Positions 8,223 to 16,062 of a stretch of 49,274 bases of DNA are shown here, one piece after another (the stretch's first letter is position 1; the number at the start of each line of letters is the position of its first letter). Location of the stretch: positions 1-49,274 of the forward strand of contig JAZNZY010000036.1 in assembly GCA_045595165.1 (NCBI GenBank). Direction: 5' to 3'. This stretch comes from SFLA01 sp045595165 (GTDB lineage: Bacteria; Bacillota; Clostridia; Oscillospirales; CAG-382). The position numbers and the translations under genes are program-made. Below the pieces are notes generated by a model. That model made no database searches. It was not told the DNA's origin and saw nothing but the letters and a program-made list of their open reading frames with translations.

Positions 8223-8251
8223 ACCCCGAGAAAACGAAGTTTTCTTGGGGT
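8223..8251 (-). terminator. Terminator of the alpha/beta hydrolase gene
   Basis: A 13-bp stem (8223-8235 with 8239-8251, one G-T pair, GAA loop) lies directly after the minus-strand stop codon at 8256. The T-run on that side is poor. Confidence 0.5.
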
Positions 8252-8255
8252 GATC

Positions 8256-9056
8256 TTATACAGTAAGGGGTTTAACTGCTCCTGTATTACAAAACTCAAT
8301 TATATACTGATTAACGATATCAGCTTGGTCGGCGATACAAATATGTCCCGCATTTTCTACGAAGATCATGTTTTTCACTCTTTTTCTATCCCGTTTCAGC
8401 ATCGGGATGAAGAAATGGTCAAGCGCACCGACAAGGTATAATCCGTTGGGTTCGGTCTTCATCGTTGCCTGATACTTTTTTTGTATACTCTTGAACTTGG
8501 TGAGCAGCTTACACCAAGCGATAAACTCCTTTTTGGGCAACCTTCTGGCACAAGCCAAAAAGATATCACGTCCGAATTTAGATACTTTATACGGCATAAC
8601 TATCGCCGCCACAAGTCCGAGTATAAAATTAAGCGGTGAAACGGGAAGCAGATATTTCACCATATTGATAGCGCTTCTCAGCATAAGCGTAAAATCACCG
8701 ATAGGACCCGCAAGAATGTACTTGTCTACTCGTTCAGGGTGGTTCAGCACGATGTATTTTACCAGCATCGTTCCCAAAGATACCCCCGCATAAGTTGCCT
8801 TTTTTATTCCCAGATGATCCACTACCTCAAACAGCTTTTCCGTGAGCGCTTCGTAGGAAATCTCCATTTCCGACATCATCACAGGACTGTTGCCGTGGGA
8901 GGGAAGTTCGATCAAAAGCAGATCGTATTCTTTTTTCAGGGCGTGTACTTGTCCGTGCCAGTTTGCGTATCCGCCGCCCAAACCGTGTATTAATATCATA
9001 ACCGGTTTTTTAAAGGAGATCTTATGATCATCCGCATATATCATATATCTTAACAT
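8256..9056 (-). CDS. Alpha/beta-hydrolase fold protein
   Basis: 266 aa, cytoplasmic. The start is set at ATG 9056 because GGAAGG lies 10 nt upstream; the longer frame to 9089 would need TTG and has no ribosome binding site. Features are the oxyanion segment LIHGLGGGYANWH, the nucleophile elbow GVSLG, an acidic residue in GALDHFF and the C-terminal histidine in ENAGH. The family covers esterases, lipases and C-C hydrolases, so the substrate is unknown. It has its own promoter and terminator and stands alone. Confidence 0.8.
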   Translation of the reverse strand: MLRYMIYADDHKISFKKPVMILIHGLGGGYANWHGQVHALKKEYDLLLIELPSHGNSPVMMSEMEISYEALTEKLFEVVDHLGIKKATYAGVSLGTMLVKYIVLNHPERVDKYILAGPIGDFTLMLRSAINMVKYLLPVSPLNFILGLVAAIVMPYKVSKFGRDIFLACARRLPKKEFIAWCKLLTKFKSIQKKYQATMKTEPNGLYLVGALDHFFIPMLKRDRKRVKNMIFVENAGHICIADQADIVNQYIIEFCNTGAVKPLTV

Positions 9057-9097
9057 ATGTATAATACCTTCCAAAACCGCAAAATTCAACGGTATTA

Positions 9098-9125
9098 ATT
9101 ATAGTCAAAAATGTTGCAAAGTCAA
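9098..9125 (-). promoter_or_regulatory. Promoter of the alpha/beta hydrolase gene
   Basis: Minus strand: TTGACT (9120-9125), 16-bp spacer, TATAAT (9098-9103), about 42 bp before the ATG at 9056. Confidence 0.7.
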
Positions 9126-9157
9126 TAAGTTTTGCGGTTTTGAATCGCCCGAAAGAA

Positions 9158-9183
9158 ATACCGAGCATTTTTATGCTCGGTAT
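9158..9183 (-). terminator. Terminator at the end of the Rex-Flx-Hdr-fumarate operon
   Basis: An 11-bp perfect stem (9158-9168 with 9173-9183) with a TTTT loop lies 25 bp after the stop of the exchanger gene. The following T-run on the minus strand is interrupted (TTTCTTTC). Confidence 0.65.
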
Positions 9184-9207
9184 CTCTTGTTGTGGTGATT
9201 ACTATTT

Positions 9208-10473
9208 TTAGAAAAGTATGATAAGGAACTGAGAAACAAGCACTACTGCGATAAGAGAGATGGGATAAGTTGCGGCATAAGCTGCTGCAACGTCCTCGGT
9301 TCCTGCAGTGCCGATGAGAGTACCAAGTGCGGGAGTAGATGTCATACCGCCGGTAAGAGAGCCCAGATTGTTGAGAAGGCTGAGCTTGAGCACATACTTT
9401 GCGAAGATGTAACCGATAACCATAGGAACGATGGTCATTACGATTCCGTATACAAAATACATAGGATCGAAATTCTCAACGAATTCTGCACCGCCGGGGA
9501 TACCTGCGCCCACAAGGAATAGTACAAGACCCAGCTCACGGAACAGCTTAAGGGTGGATTCTGCGGGCATAATATTGATCACGCCGATTCTGCCGAAGTG
9601 TCCCATAAGGAGAGCGGTAAGCAGACAGCCGCCGGTGGTGGTAAGTGCAAAGCAGGTGCCGGAAAGTCCGTCGCCGGAAAGGGGAATCTTAATAGCGCCC
9701 ACGAGAGTACCGATGATTGCGGCAAAGGAGAAAGCCGCAATTCCCATATGGTCGATATGGAAAAGCTTTACAGCCTTCTTTTGCTTTGCTTTTTCTTCCT
9801 TGATAACCAGCTTTGCTCTTTCTTCATCCATATTAGCCTTGGTAAGCTTGGGAATAAGCTGAACGAAGAGAACAACGCCGATAACACCGAAGATATATGC
9901 AATACCGTGTCCAACGGAAACGAGTCCCTGCAGTGCGGGGTCAACGGTTGCTTTTGCCGCAGAGAATGCGGGAGTGGAGGTAAGAGAACCGGAAAGCAGA
10001 CCGACGATCATAGCAACGAAACCGTCCTGGGTTTCGATGGTAGCGCCGTAACCGATAACTTCGCCCATATAAATACATCCGGCAGCGGAAAGACCGCCTG
10101 CAAGAATGATAACTACGCCCAGCAGAACGTAGGATTTAAAGTTTTTCTTAAAGTTACCGAAAAACTTAGGTCCTGCGATAAAGCCTACGGAAGTTACGAA
10201 AAGGATAAGTCCCAGACTTTCTATAAGTGAAAGTGCATCTCCGAAATCATAAGGCTTCGTAGAGGCGTTGAAAACCAACTCGCCGCTTTCGGGCATTACT
10301 TTAAACAGCAGAGCGCCGCAAAGCAGAGCGATAATAAACACGCCTGCATCGCCGAGAGAAACGCCCTTAATTGTTATTCTGCCCAGCAGATAACCGATCA
10401 TAAGAACTCCAAACACCACGAGAAGCAGTGTCGGGAGATTTTTTAAAGTTAAAACACCGCCTAAAAGATCCAT
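9208..10473 (-). CDS. AAE-family (AspT/SucE-like) dicarboxylate exchanger, short form
   Basis: 421 aa with about ten membrane helices in two halves. Each half has the aspartate-alanine exchanger signature: SGSLTSTPAFSAA in the first and GSLTGGMTSTPALGTLI in the second. A charged cytoplasmic loop (about 205-230, rich in Lys/Glu) separates them. Characterised relatives are the aspartate:alanine antiporter AspT and the succinate exporter SucE. Those normally carry TrkA_C domains in the central loop; here the loop is too short for them. It is the last operon gene, 15 bp after the fumarate reductase flavoprotein, so succinate export or fumarate/succinate or malate/succinate exchange is the natural inference. 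Aspartate exchange remains possible. Confidence 0.82.
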   Translation of the reverse strand: MDLLGGVLTLKNLPTLLLVVFGVLMIGYLLGRITIKGVSLGDAGVFIIALLCGALLFKVMPESGELVFNASTKPYDFGDALSLIESLGLILFVTSVGFIAGPKFFGNFKKNFKSYVLLGVVIILAGGLSAAGCIYMGEVIGYGATIETQDGFVAMIVGLLSGSLTSTPAFSAAKATVDPALQGLVSVGHGIAYIFGVIGVVLFVQLIPKLTKANMDEERAKLVIKEEKAKQKKAVKLFHIDHMGIAAFSFAAIIGTLVGAIKIPLSGDGLSGTCFALTTTGGCLLTALLMGHFGRIGVINIMPAESTLKLFRELGLVLFLVGAGIPGGAEFVENFDPMYFVYGIVMTIVPMVIGYIFAKYVLKLSLLNNLGSLTGGMTSTPALGTLIGTAGTEDVAAAYAATYPISLIAVVLVSQFLIILF

Positions 10474-10488
10474 TTTTACATTTCCCCT

Positions 10489-12093
10489 TTATGCATTAAC
10501 TTTTCTTGTATAATCAGGCAGAAGCTTGGGAGATACGGTTTCGGTTTCGATACCTGCGCCGCAAAGCTCTTCTTCGAACTTAGCGATATGATCAAGAGTG
10601 AGAGTACCTACCTCAACGTCCTTTGCGACCTTAGCTGCATTCTGACCTGCGTTTCTGCCGAATACGATTATATCCAGCAGAGAGTTACCCATAAGTCTGT
10701 TCTTGCCGTGGATACCGCCTACAGCCTCACCTGCAACGAACAGGTTTTCAATATTGGTAGTCATACCGTTAACGTTGATATCAAGACCGCCGTTCTGGTA
10801 ATGGAGGGTGGGGTATACAAGGATGGGCTCTTTACGGATATCTATGCCGTATTTGCCGAACATACGCATCATTGCGGGGATACGCTTTTCGATAGTGCCT
10901 TCGCCGCCGATCTTTTCGATCATAGGAGTATCAAGCCATACGCCAAGACCGTTTCCGGTTTCGATACCGTTGCCGCGCTCTGTACATTCTCGGATGATAG
11001 AAGCTGCGGTAACGTCACGAGTTTCCAGGGGATGCATAAATACTTCGCCGTTTACGTTAACCAGCTTTGCGCCGAGAGAACGAACCTTTTCGGTAACGAG
11101 AGCTCCGAATATCTGCTCGGGGAATGCGGTTCCCGTGGGGTGATACTGAAGAGTTTCAGCGTAAAGAAGCTTTGCGCCTGCGCGGTAGCCCAGAACCAGA
11201 CCGTCTGCGGTTGCGCCGTAGTGGTTGGAGGTAGGGAAGCCCTGATAATGCATTCTGCCTGCGCCGCCGGTTGCAATAACAACAGTCTTTGCCTTTGCAA
11301 CCATAAGCTCCTTGGTTTCCATATTCATAAGAACAGCACCTGCGGCGTTGCCCTTATCATCGAGAATAAGCTCGATGGCTGCGGTGAAATCCACAACGGG
11401 GATCTGACGGTTAAGAACCTCATCACGGAGAGTTCTCATAATTTCAGCGCCGGAGTAGTCCTTTGCAGCGTGCATACGCTTACGGGAGGTACCGCCGCCG
11501 TGGGTGGTAACCATCGTGCCGTCTTCGGTTTTATCAAATTCAACGCCCAGCTCGGAAAGCCACTGAATAGCCTCGGGAGCATCGCAAACGAGCTTTGCGA
11601 GAAGCTCTCTCTTTGCGGCAAAGTGACCGCCGCCGAATGCGTCTACAAAGTGTATTGCGGGGGAATCATTGGGCTTATCAGCCGCCTGAATACCGCCTTC
11701 TGCCATCATAGTGTTGGCATCGCCCATACGGAGTTTGGTAACGATCATTACGTTTGCGCCTGCTTCGTGAGCTTCGATAGCTGCGGAAGTACCTGCACCG
11801 CCGCCGCCGATAACCAGTACGTCAACATCATACTCGGGCTTGGAAAGATCAACGCTGTCTGCCGTGATACGGCTGTGAGCCTGAAGGATATCTCCCAGCT
11901 CGGTGGGAACCTTATCGCCCTTGTTGGGACCAACGGTAAGAGTTACAAATTCATCTGCCTTGTAATCGGGGTGGAATGTTGCAAGGAGAGTTTCCTTTTG
12001 CTCTGCGGTCATACGCGCAGGCTCAAGAGCAATGTTCTTTTCTCTTGCCGCTTCTACGAGGGCAAGGGACTTTTGAAAGTTTTCTGCGTACAT
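10489..12093 (-). CDS. Soluble fumarate reductase-type flavoprotein subunit
   Basis: 534 aa of the FrdA/SdhA/NadB flavoprotein family, predicted to reduce fumarate to succinate on FAD. Residues 1-88 are an N-terminal extension (FHPDY near 40, VGPNKGDKVPTEL near 54-66) ahead of the Rossmann motif VIGGGGAG (94-101). The FAD loop reads NTMMAEGG (127-134), without the histidine that binds FAD covalently in membrane SdhA/FrdA, so FAD is probably noncovalent. Substrate-site elements TLQYHPTGT and HGKNRLMGNSLLD are present. No signal peptide and no membrane anchor gene exist. RBS AAGGAG precedes the ATG. Its iron-sulfur partner is 12 bp upstream. L-aspartate oxidase is the main alternative, made less likely by the missing nadA/nadC and by malate dehydrogenase and fumarase in the operon. 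Confidence 0.85.
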   Translation of the reverse strand: MYAENFQKSLALVEAAREKNIALEPARMTAEQKETLLATFHPDYKADEFVTLTVGPNKGDKVPTELGDILQAHSRITADSVDLSKPEYDVDVLVIGGGGAGTSAAIEAHEAGANVMIVTKLRMGDANTMMAEGGIQAADKPNDSPAIHFVDAFGGGHFAAKRELLAKLVCDAPEAIQWLSELGVEFDKTEDGTMVTTHGGGTSRKRMHAAKDYSGAEIMRTLRDEVLNRQIPVVDFTAAIELILDDKGNAAGAVLMNMETKELMVAKAKTVVIATGGAGRMHYQGFPTSNHYGATADGLVLGYRAGAKLLYAETLQYHPTGTAFPEQIFGALVTEKVRSLGAKLVNVNGEVFMHPLETRDVTAASIIRECTERGNGIETGNGLGVWLDTPMIEKIGGEGTIEKRIPAMMRMFGKYGIDIRKEPILVYPTLHYQNGGLDINVNGMTTNIENLFVAGEAVGGIHGKNRLMGNSLLDIIVFGRNAGQNAAKVAKDVEVGTLTLDHIAKFEEELCGAGIETETVSPKLLPDYTRKVNA

Positions 12094-12105
12094 TTTTCTT
12101 TCTCC

Positions 12106-12780
12106 TTACTTCTCAATCTCACGAGTGTTGTAGAGTTCTTTCAATTCGGAAACGGGCTTTTGCATCAAAGCCTCGATCAGATCATTGAAATCGCCGTTTT
12201 TGATCTCTTTAACTCTGTCTTCAAGGTGTCCGCATCCGGGAGCGAGGTACTTACCGTTAATACGGCGGGCAAGCATTGCAACCTGAGGATGAGAGATACC
12301 TGCGGGGCAACGGGAAGAGCATACGCCGCACATTACGCAGTCAAAGGATTCCTCTGCACAAGCTTCGAAATCGCCTCTCTGTGCATAAGCGATGTACTGC
12401 ATAACGTTAAGCCCCTGAGTACAAGCCTTGGTGCAGGCGTTACAGCCTACGCAAGCGTAGATCTCGGGATAAAGCTGCATCATTATAGCCTCGGTGGGCT
12501 TAACCTTGTTCATATCGTAAACCTGTTTAACAAGGGGGAAGAAGGGGAGGGTTGCGATATACATATCGTTCTCAACCTTGGTCTGGCAAGCAAGACAAGC
12601 CTTAAGCTCGCGGTCTCCCTTGATACGGTATATGGTAGCGCAGGCGCCGCAGAAACCGTTACGGCATCCGCACCCGCGTACCAACTGGTAACCCGCATAT
12701 TCCATTGCTGTCATAATGGTAAGGTTAGCGGGAACCTCATATTTTTTACCGAAGAGGTATATATTAACCATATTTTCCAT
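12106..12780 (-). CDS. Fumarate reductase iron-sulfur subunit ([2Fe-2S] plus two [4Fe-4S])
   Basis: 224 aa from ATG 12780, chosen because AAGGAG lies 8 nt upstream; a GTG at 12789 overlaps that site. The N-terminal plant-ferredoxin-like domain binds [2Fe-2S] with Cys37/39, 44, 47 and 62/65 (CGCRNGFCGAC and CLAC). An alpha-helical domain follows with two full CxxCxxCxxxC motifs, Cys110-120 and Cys148-158. Classical SdhB/FrdB carries one [4Fe-4S] and one [3Fe-4S] site; here both motifs can hold [4Fe-4S]. It would carry electrons from the Flx-Hdr complex to the flavoprotein encoded next. It lacks the CCG domain fused in methanogen TfrB, but HdrB in the same operon supplies CCG domains separately. 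Confidence 0.85.
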   Translation of the reverse strand: MENMVNIYLFGKKYEVPANLTIMTAMEYAGYQLVRGCGCRNGFCGACATIYRIKGDRELKACLACQTKVENDMYIATLPFFPLVKQVYDMNKVKPTEAIMMQLYPEIYACVGCNACTKACTQGLNVMQYIAYAQRGDFEACAEESFDCVMCGVCSSRCPAGISHPQVAMLARRINGKYLAPGCGHLEDRVKEIKNGDFNDLIEALMQKPVSELKELYNTREIEK

Positions 12781-12792
12781 GTTAATCACTCC

Positions 12793-13626
12793 TTAATATT
12801 CATTGGGCAGTTCGTCCAGTTCGTCGCAACGGAAGACGGGACCGTCCTTGCAGACGTATTTTGCACCTACGTTACATCTGCCGCATTTACCAACGCCGCA
12901 CTTCATACGAAGCTCGAGGGTAGTGTATATCTGGGTCTTATCAAATCCCAGTGAGCAGAGACCTTCAAGAGTAAACTTGATCATAATAGGAGGACCGCAA
13001 AGTACTGCAGTCTTATTGGTATCAAAGCCAAGCTCCTTTACGTAGTTGGGAACGAAACCAACGTGTCCGTCCCATCCCTCCTGAGGATTGTCGATAGTAA
13101 GGTGAACGTCAACACCTGCGTCATTGGACCATTCGTCGATTATCTCCTTGTAATCCAGAAGATCGTCCTTGGAACGGGAACCGTAAACGATGTCTATTTT
13201 ACCGTAACGGTCGCGGTAATGACGGCAGTAGTTGATAACGGAACGGAGAGGCGCAAGACCTACACCGCCGGCGATGAACAGCAAATTCTTTCCTGCGAAC
13301 ACATCGTCAACGGGGAAAGGATTGCCGTAAGGACCGCGGATGGTGATCTGCTGACCTGCCTCTGCCTGATGGAGCCACTGGGTAACACAACCGCACTTTT
13401 TGATGGAAAACTCCATATATTCAGTGTTGGTGGGAGAAGAGGTTATGGAGAACATAGCCTCGCCTACACCGGGAATGGAAAGCATTGCGCACTGTCCGGG
13501 ACGGTGATCAAATGCCTTTTTTCCGTCGGGAGTTACAACGCGGAAAGTTTTTATATCGGGGGTGTCGATACGTACGTCGGTAATGACGCCGACCTTGGGG
13601 ATTAATGTTTCATTACAGCTGCTCAT
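12793..13626 (-). CDS. flxA: FlxA-like NAD(P)H-binding FAD/[2Fe-2S] subunit
   Basis: 277 aa from ATG 13626, which overlaps the upstream stop as TAATG and has GGAGGGG just before it. A longer frame to 13695 would lie inside the upstream gene. The fold is ferredoxin-NADP reductase-like: flavin-binding RPGQ (42-45) and FSITSSPT (59-66), nucleotide-binding FIAGGVGLAPLRS (117-129), CGPP near 220, and a C-terminal PyrK/AsrB-type [2Fe-2S] motif CGVGKCGRC with a further Cys in YVCKDGPVF. It is the likely NADH entry point of the Flx-Hdr complex. AsrB of anaerobic sulfite reductase is the nearest alternative, but the sirohaem subunit AsrC is absent. Confidence 0.85.
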   Translation of the reverse strand: MSSCNETLIPKVGVITDVRIDTPDIKTFRVVTPDGKKAFDHRPGQCAMLSIPGVGEAMFSITSSPTNTEYMEFSIKKCGCVTQWLHQAEAGQQITIRGPYGNPFPVDDVFAGKNLLFIAGGVGLAPLRSVINYCRHYRDRYGKIDIVYGSRSKDDLLDYKEIIDEWSNDAGVDVHLTIDNPQEGWDGHVGFVPNYVKELGFDTNKTAVLCGPPIMIKFTLEGLCSLGFDKTQIYTTLELRMKCGVGKCGRCNVGAKYVCKDGPVFRCDELDELPNEY

Positions 13627-14648
13627 TATTTTTCCCCTCCAATCTTTTTCATAACTTTTGCAATATTCATAGATATGGGACACTTTGCAAGACATCTGCC
13701 GCAGCCAACACAGCTGAAAAGTCCGTTATTATTTTCGGGATAATAAACCAGCTTGTGCATAAAGCGCTGACGGAATCTTTCTTTTTGTGTAAGACGGTTG
13801 TTGCCGTGAGCCATTCTCGTGAATTCGGAATACATGCAGGAATCCCAGCATCTGTAACGGATAACGCCGTTGCCGGTATTGAAATCTTTAATATCGTAGC
13901 ACTGGCAGGTGGGGCATACGAAGGTACATGTACCGCATCCCAGGCAGGTCTGGGACATTTCGTCCCACGCGGGGTTATCCCACAGCTCTTTGGTCTTGCC
14001 TGCGCCGAATCCATCGGTGGTAAGGTCTGCCAAGGGGAGCTTTTTGAGAATAGCAGCGGTCTTTTCCTTTTGCTCGTTTACGGCACTCTCGTCTGCATCT
14101 TCCAAAAGGGAAGCAACGGAGTCAAGCAGTGCTTCGCCCTTTTCGGTGTTCGCCTTAAAGTATACGTCGGTTTCGGTCTTCCACGCAGTGACGTCGCCTT
14201 CGGGATTTGTTGCATCAATACCGAATGTGGTACAGAAGCAGGTTTCGGAAGGTCTGGTACAAGCGAGAGAAACGATTATACCGTGCTTACGGCGGGAAGC
14301 GTAGTAGCTGTCCACGGGATCGGACAGGAATACGCGGTCGAGTATATCAAAGCTTCTTACGTCGCAAGCGCGTACGCCGAAAACAACGAAATCCTCGTTA
14401 GCGCTTCTGATATCGATAATCTCGATATTCTTACCCTCGGTCTTAAATCTCATTAAGTCCTCGGTCTGGGGGAAGAACATATCCTTGGGGCTTTTTACGG
14501 TGTTAAGCGCGTTGCTCCATACGGTGCCCTCTTCCCATTTGGTGTATTTTGCGCTTCCGTCAGTCTGATCAACGGGGAGGTAGAGATTTTTATTCTCTGC
14601 CACGGCGGCAAAAAGCTTGTTTATGTTTTCAAGAGAAATCTTACGCAT
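13626..14648 (-). CDS. FlxB/AsrA-like dicluster ferredoxin subunit
   Basis: 340 aa. The N-terminal 230 residues match the AsrA/sulfhydrogenase-beta family (VFGVRACDVRSFDILDRVFL). Two C-terminal [4Fe-4S] motifs follow, CLGCGTCTFVCPTCQC and CVGCGRCLAKCPI. It would relay electrons between the FlxA flavin and HdrA. Start ATG 14648 has GGAGGG 10 nt upstream; the stop overlaps the flxA start. Assignment to FlxB rather than FlxC follows gene order and AsrA similarity, so the letter is tentative while the complex membership is firm. Confidence 0.8.
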   Translation of the reverse strand: MRKISLENINKLFAAVAENKNLYLPVDQTDGSAKYTKWEEGTVWSNALNTVKSPKDMFFPQTEDLMRFKTEGKNIEIIDIRSANEDFVVFGVRACDVRSFDILDRVFLSDPVDSYYASRRKHGIIVSLACTRPSETCFCTTFGIDATNPEGDVTAWKTETDVYFKANTEKGEALLDSVASLLEDADESAVNEQKEKTAAILKKLPLADLTTDGFGAGKTKELWDNPAWDEMSQTCLGCGTCTFVCPTCQCYDIKDFNTGNGVIRYRCWDSCMYSEFTRMAHGNNRLTQKERFRQRFMHKLVYYPENNNGLFSCVGCGRCLAKCPISMNIAKVMKKIGGEK

Positions 14649-14650
14649 TG

Positions 14651-15640
14651 TTAGTCATCCCTCCTGTCAAAAACTTCGCCGGGTTCAACGTCGCCAACGG
14701 TGTAATTAACCAGAGGCGCTCTGCTTCCCTCGGTTTCTCCTGCCTGATATTCGCCGTAAAATTCGTTTATATCTTTAATAAACTTACGGTTAAGCAGGTG
14801 GAGAGGTATATTCTGGGGACAAACGCGGGAGCATTCGCCGCAGTCGGTACAACGTCCTGCAACGTGGAACGCTCTTATAATGTGGAACATCTGCTCCTCA
14901 AAGGAGTTTGCGGGAGCTTTATTCTCAACGCCGGAATTGGGGTTGTCGAATACGCACTTTTCGCAGGTACATGCGGGGCAGGCATCACGGCAGGCGTTGC
15001 AACGGATACAACGGGAAAGCTCGTTCTGCCAGAACGCAAATCTTTCGTCTGCGGTCATAGCCTCCAGCTCCGCTACCTGATCAAAGCGGGCAGAATCGAT
15101 AACCTCGCCGTCTTCGCCCATAAGCTCATCGTATGCAACGTGCTTTTTGCTCTTACAGTTAATGCATCTTTCGGCAAGAACTGAAGAATACTCAACCTTT
15201 ACGGGAGCATCTTCATAGAGAGTAGTAATGTACATAGCGTCATCACGGCATTCTACGGAAGCGATACCGTCAACCAACGCCTTGAGCTTGCCCGTATCAG
15301 CCATACCTTCACAGCCGATACCTACCGCATAAACCTTTTCACGGTCAAAGCGATGCTCGGTAAGAAGCTGGTTGAAGCTGTACGTATCGCAGGGCTTTAA
15401 GAAAACGAGAATTTTACCTTCGGTCTTCTTTGTCTTTGCAACGAGATATTTGGAGAAGTTTGCTCCGCAGAAATCGTTAAATACAAAGCCTTCTTTGATT
15501 TCTTCTTCAGTTTTGAACAGGTGAGGGGTGATATCGTAATCGAATTCGCCCTTTGCCCAGCCAAGTACGGCGGAAACGGTGCCGTCGTTAAGAAGAGAAA
15601 CCGCTTTTTCGATCAGTTGATCTTTTGTTATTTTTTGCAT
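14651..15640 (-). CDS. FlxC-like iron-sulfur subunit with FrhB/FdhB-like N-terminal half
   Basis: 329 aa. The N-terminal 170 residues contain VFLKPCDTYSFNQL and VGIGCEGM, features of the F420-hydrogenase beta/FdhB-type family. Cys motifs follow: CINCKSKK, CIRCNACRDACPACTCEKC and CTDCGECSRVCPQN, consistent with at least two [4Fe-4S] clusters. It overlaps the end of the FlxD gene by 13 bp and has GGAGG 7 nt before ATG 15640. It probably bridges FlxA/FlxB and HdrA. The exact Flx letter is tentative. Confidence 0.78.
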   Translation of the reverse strand: MQKITKDQLIEKAVSLLNDGTVSAVLGWAKGEFDYDITPHLFKTEEEIKEGFVFNDFCGANFSKYLVAKTKKTEGKILVFLKPCDTYSFNQLLTEHRFDREKVYAVGIGCEGMADTGKLKALVDGIASVECRDDAMYITTLYEDAPVKVEYSSVLAERCINCKSKKHVAYDELMGEDGEVIDSARFDQVAELEAMTADERFAFWQNELSRCIRCNACRDACPACTCEKCVFDNPNSGVENKAPANSFEEQMFHIIRAFHVAGRCTDCGECSRVCPQNIPLHLLNRKFIKDINEFYGEYQAGETEGSRAPLVNYTVGDVEPGEVFDRRDD

Positions 15641-16062
15641 CTCAGATCCTCCAATCTCTTGTTTTCGCCAAGGGCAGTTACCTTTTCAACGAAATCATTC
15701 ATTGTAGCGGCAAACTTTGCGCCTTCAGCCGCAGATACCCATTCAACACGGGTACGCTCTCTTTCAATGCCCAGATAATCCAGCATAGAGAAGAGCAATG
15801 CCATACGGCGGCGGGTATAGTAATTTCCGGAGGTATAATGGCAGTCGCCGGGATGGCATCCGCAGATTATAACACCGTCAGCACCGCGCTGGAACGCACG
15901 GAGAATAAACATAGGGTTAACACGGCAGGAACAAGGTACGCGGATTATCTTAACGTCCGCAGGGTAGTTAAGACGGTTGTTACCTGCAAGGTCGGCACCT
16001 GCATAGGAACACCAGTTACAGCAGAATGCCACGATCAAGGGTTTATGTTCTTTCATTTGCAT
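15628..16062 (-). CDS. flxD: MvhD/FlxD [2Fe-2S] electron-transfer subunit
   Basis: 144 aa, typical MvhD size. It carries five conserved cysteines in MvhD-type motifs: FCCNWCSYAGADLAG near 14-28, VPCSCRVNP near 43-51, and ICGCHPGDCHY near 66-76. In methanogens MvhD passes electrons from hydrogenase to HdrA; in bacterial FlxABCD-HdrABC the same subunit links the NADH module to HdrA. It starts inside the last codons of hdrA (GGAGG upstream, ATGCAAATGA junction), which is tight coupling to that partner. Confidence 0.9.
   Translation of the reverse strand: MQMKEHKPLIVAFCCNWCSYAGADLAGNNRLNYPADVKIIRVPCSCRVNPMFILRAFQRGADGVIICGCHPGDCHYTSGNYYTRRRMALLFSMLDYLGIERERTRVEWVSAAEGAKFAATMNDFVEKVTALGENKRLEDLRCKK

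Noticed and set aside
10489..12093. L-aspartate oxidase (NadB)
   Set aside because: The noncovalent-FAD loop is compatible, but no nadA or nadC is near and an iron-sulfur subunit, fumarase and malate dehydrogenase are in the operon.
10588..12954. Long plus-strand open frames opposite the Frd/Flx/Hdr genes (also 16410-18494 and 20188-21582)
   Set aside because: They mirror strongly supported minus-strand genes, give Cys/Ser-rich low-sense translations and lack ribosome binding sites.
12793..14648. Anaerobic sulfite reductase AsrAB
   Set aside because: The sirohaem subunit AsrC is absent and the genes are interlocked with flxD-hdrABC, so the Flx reading fits better.
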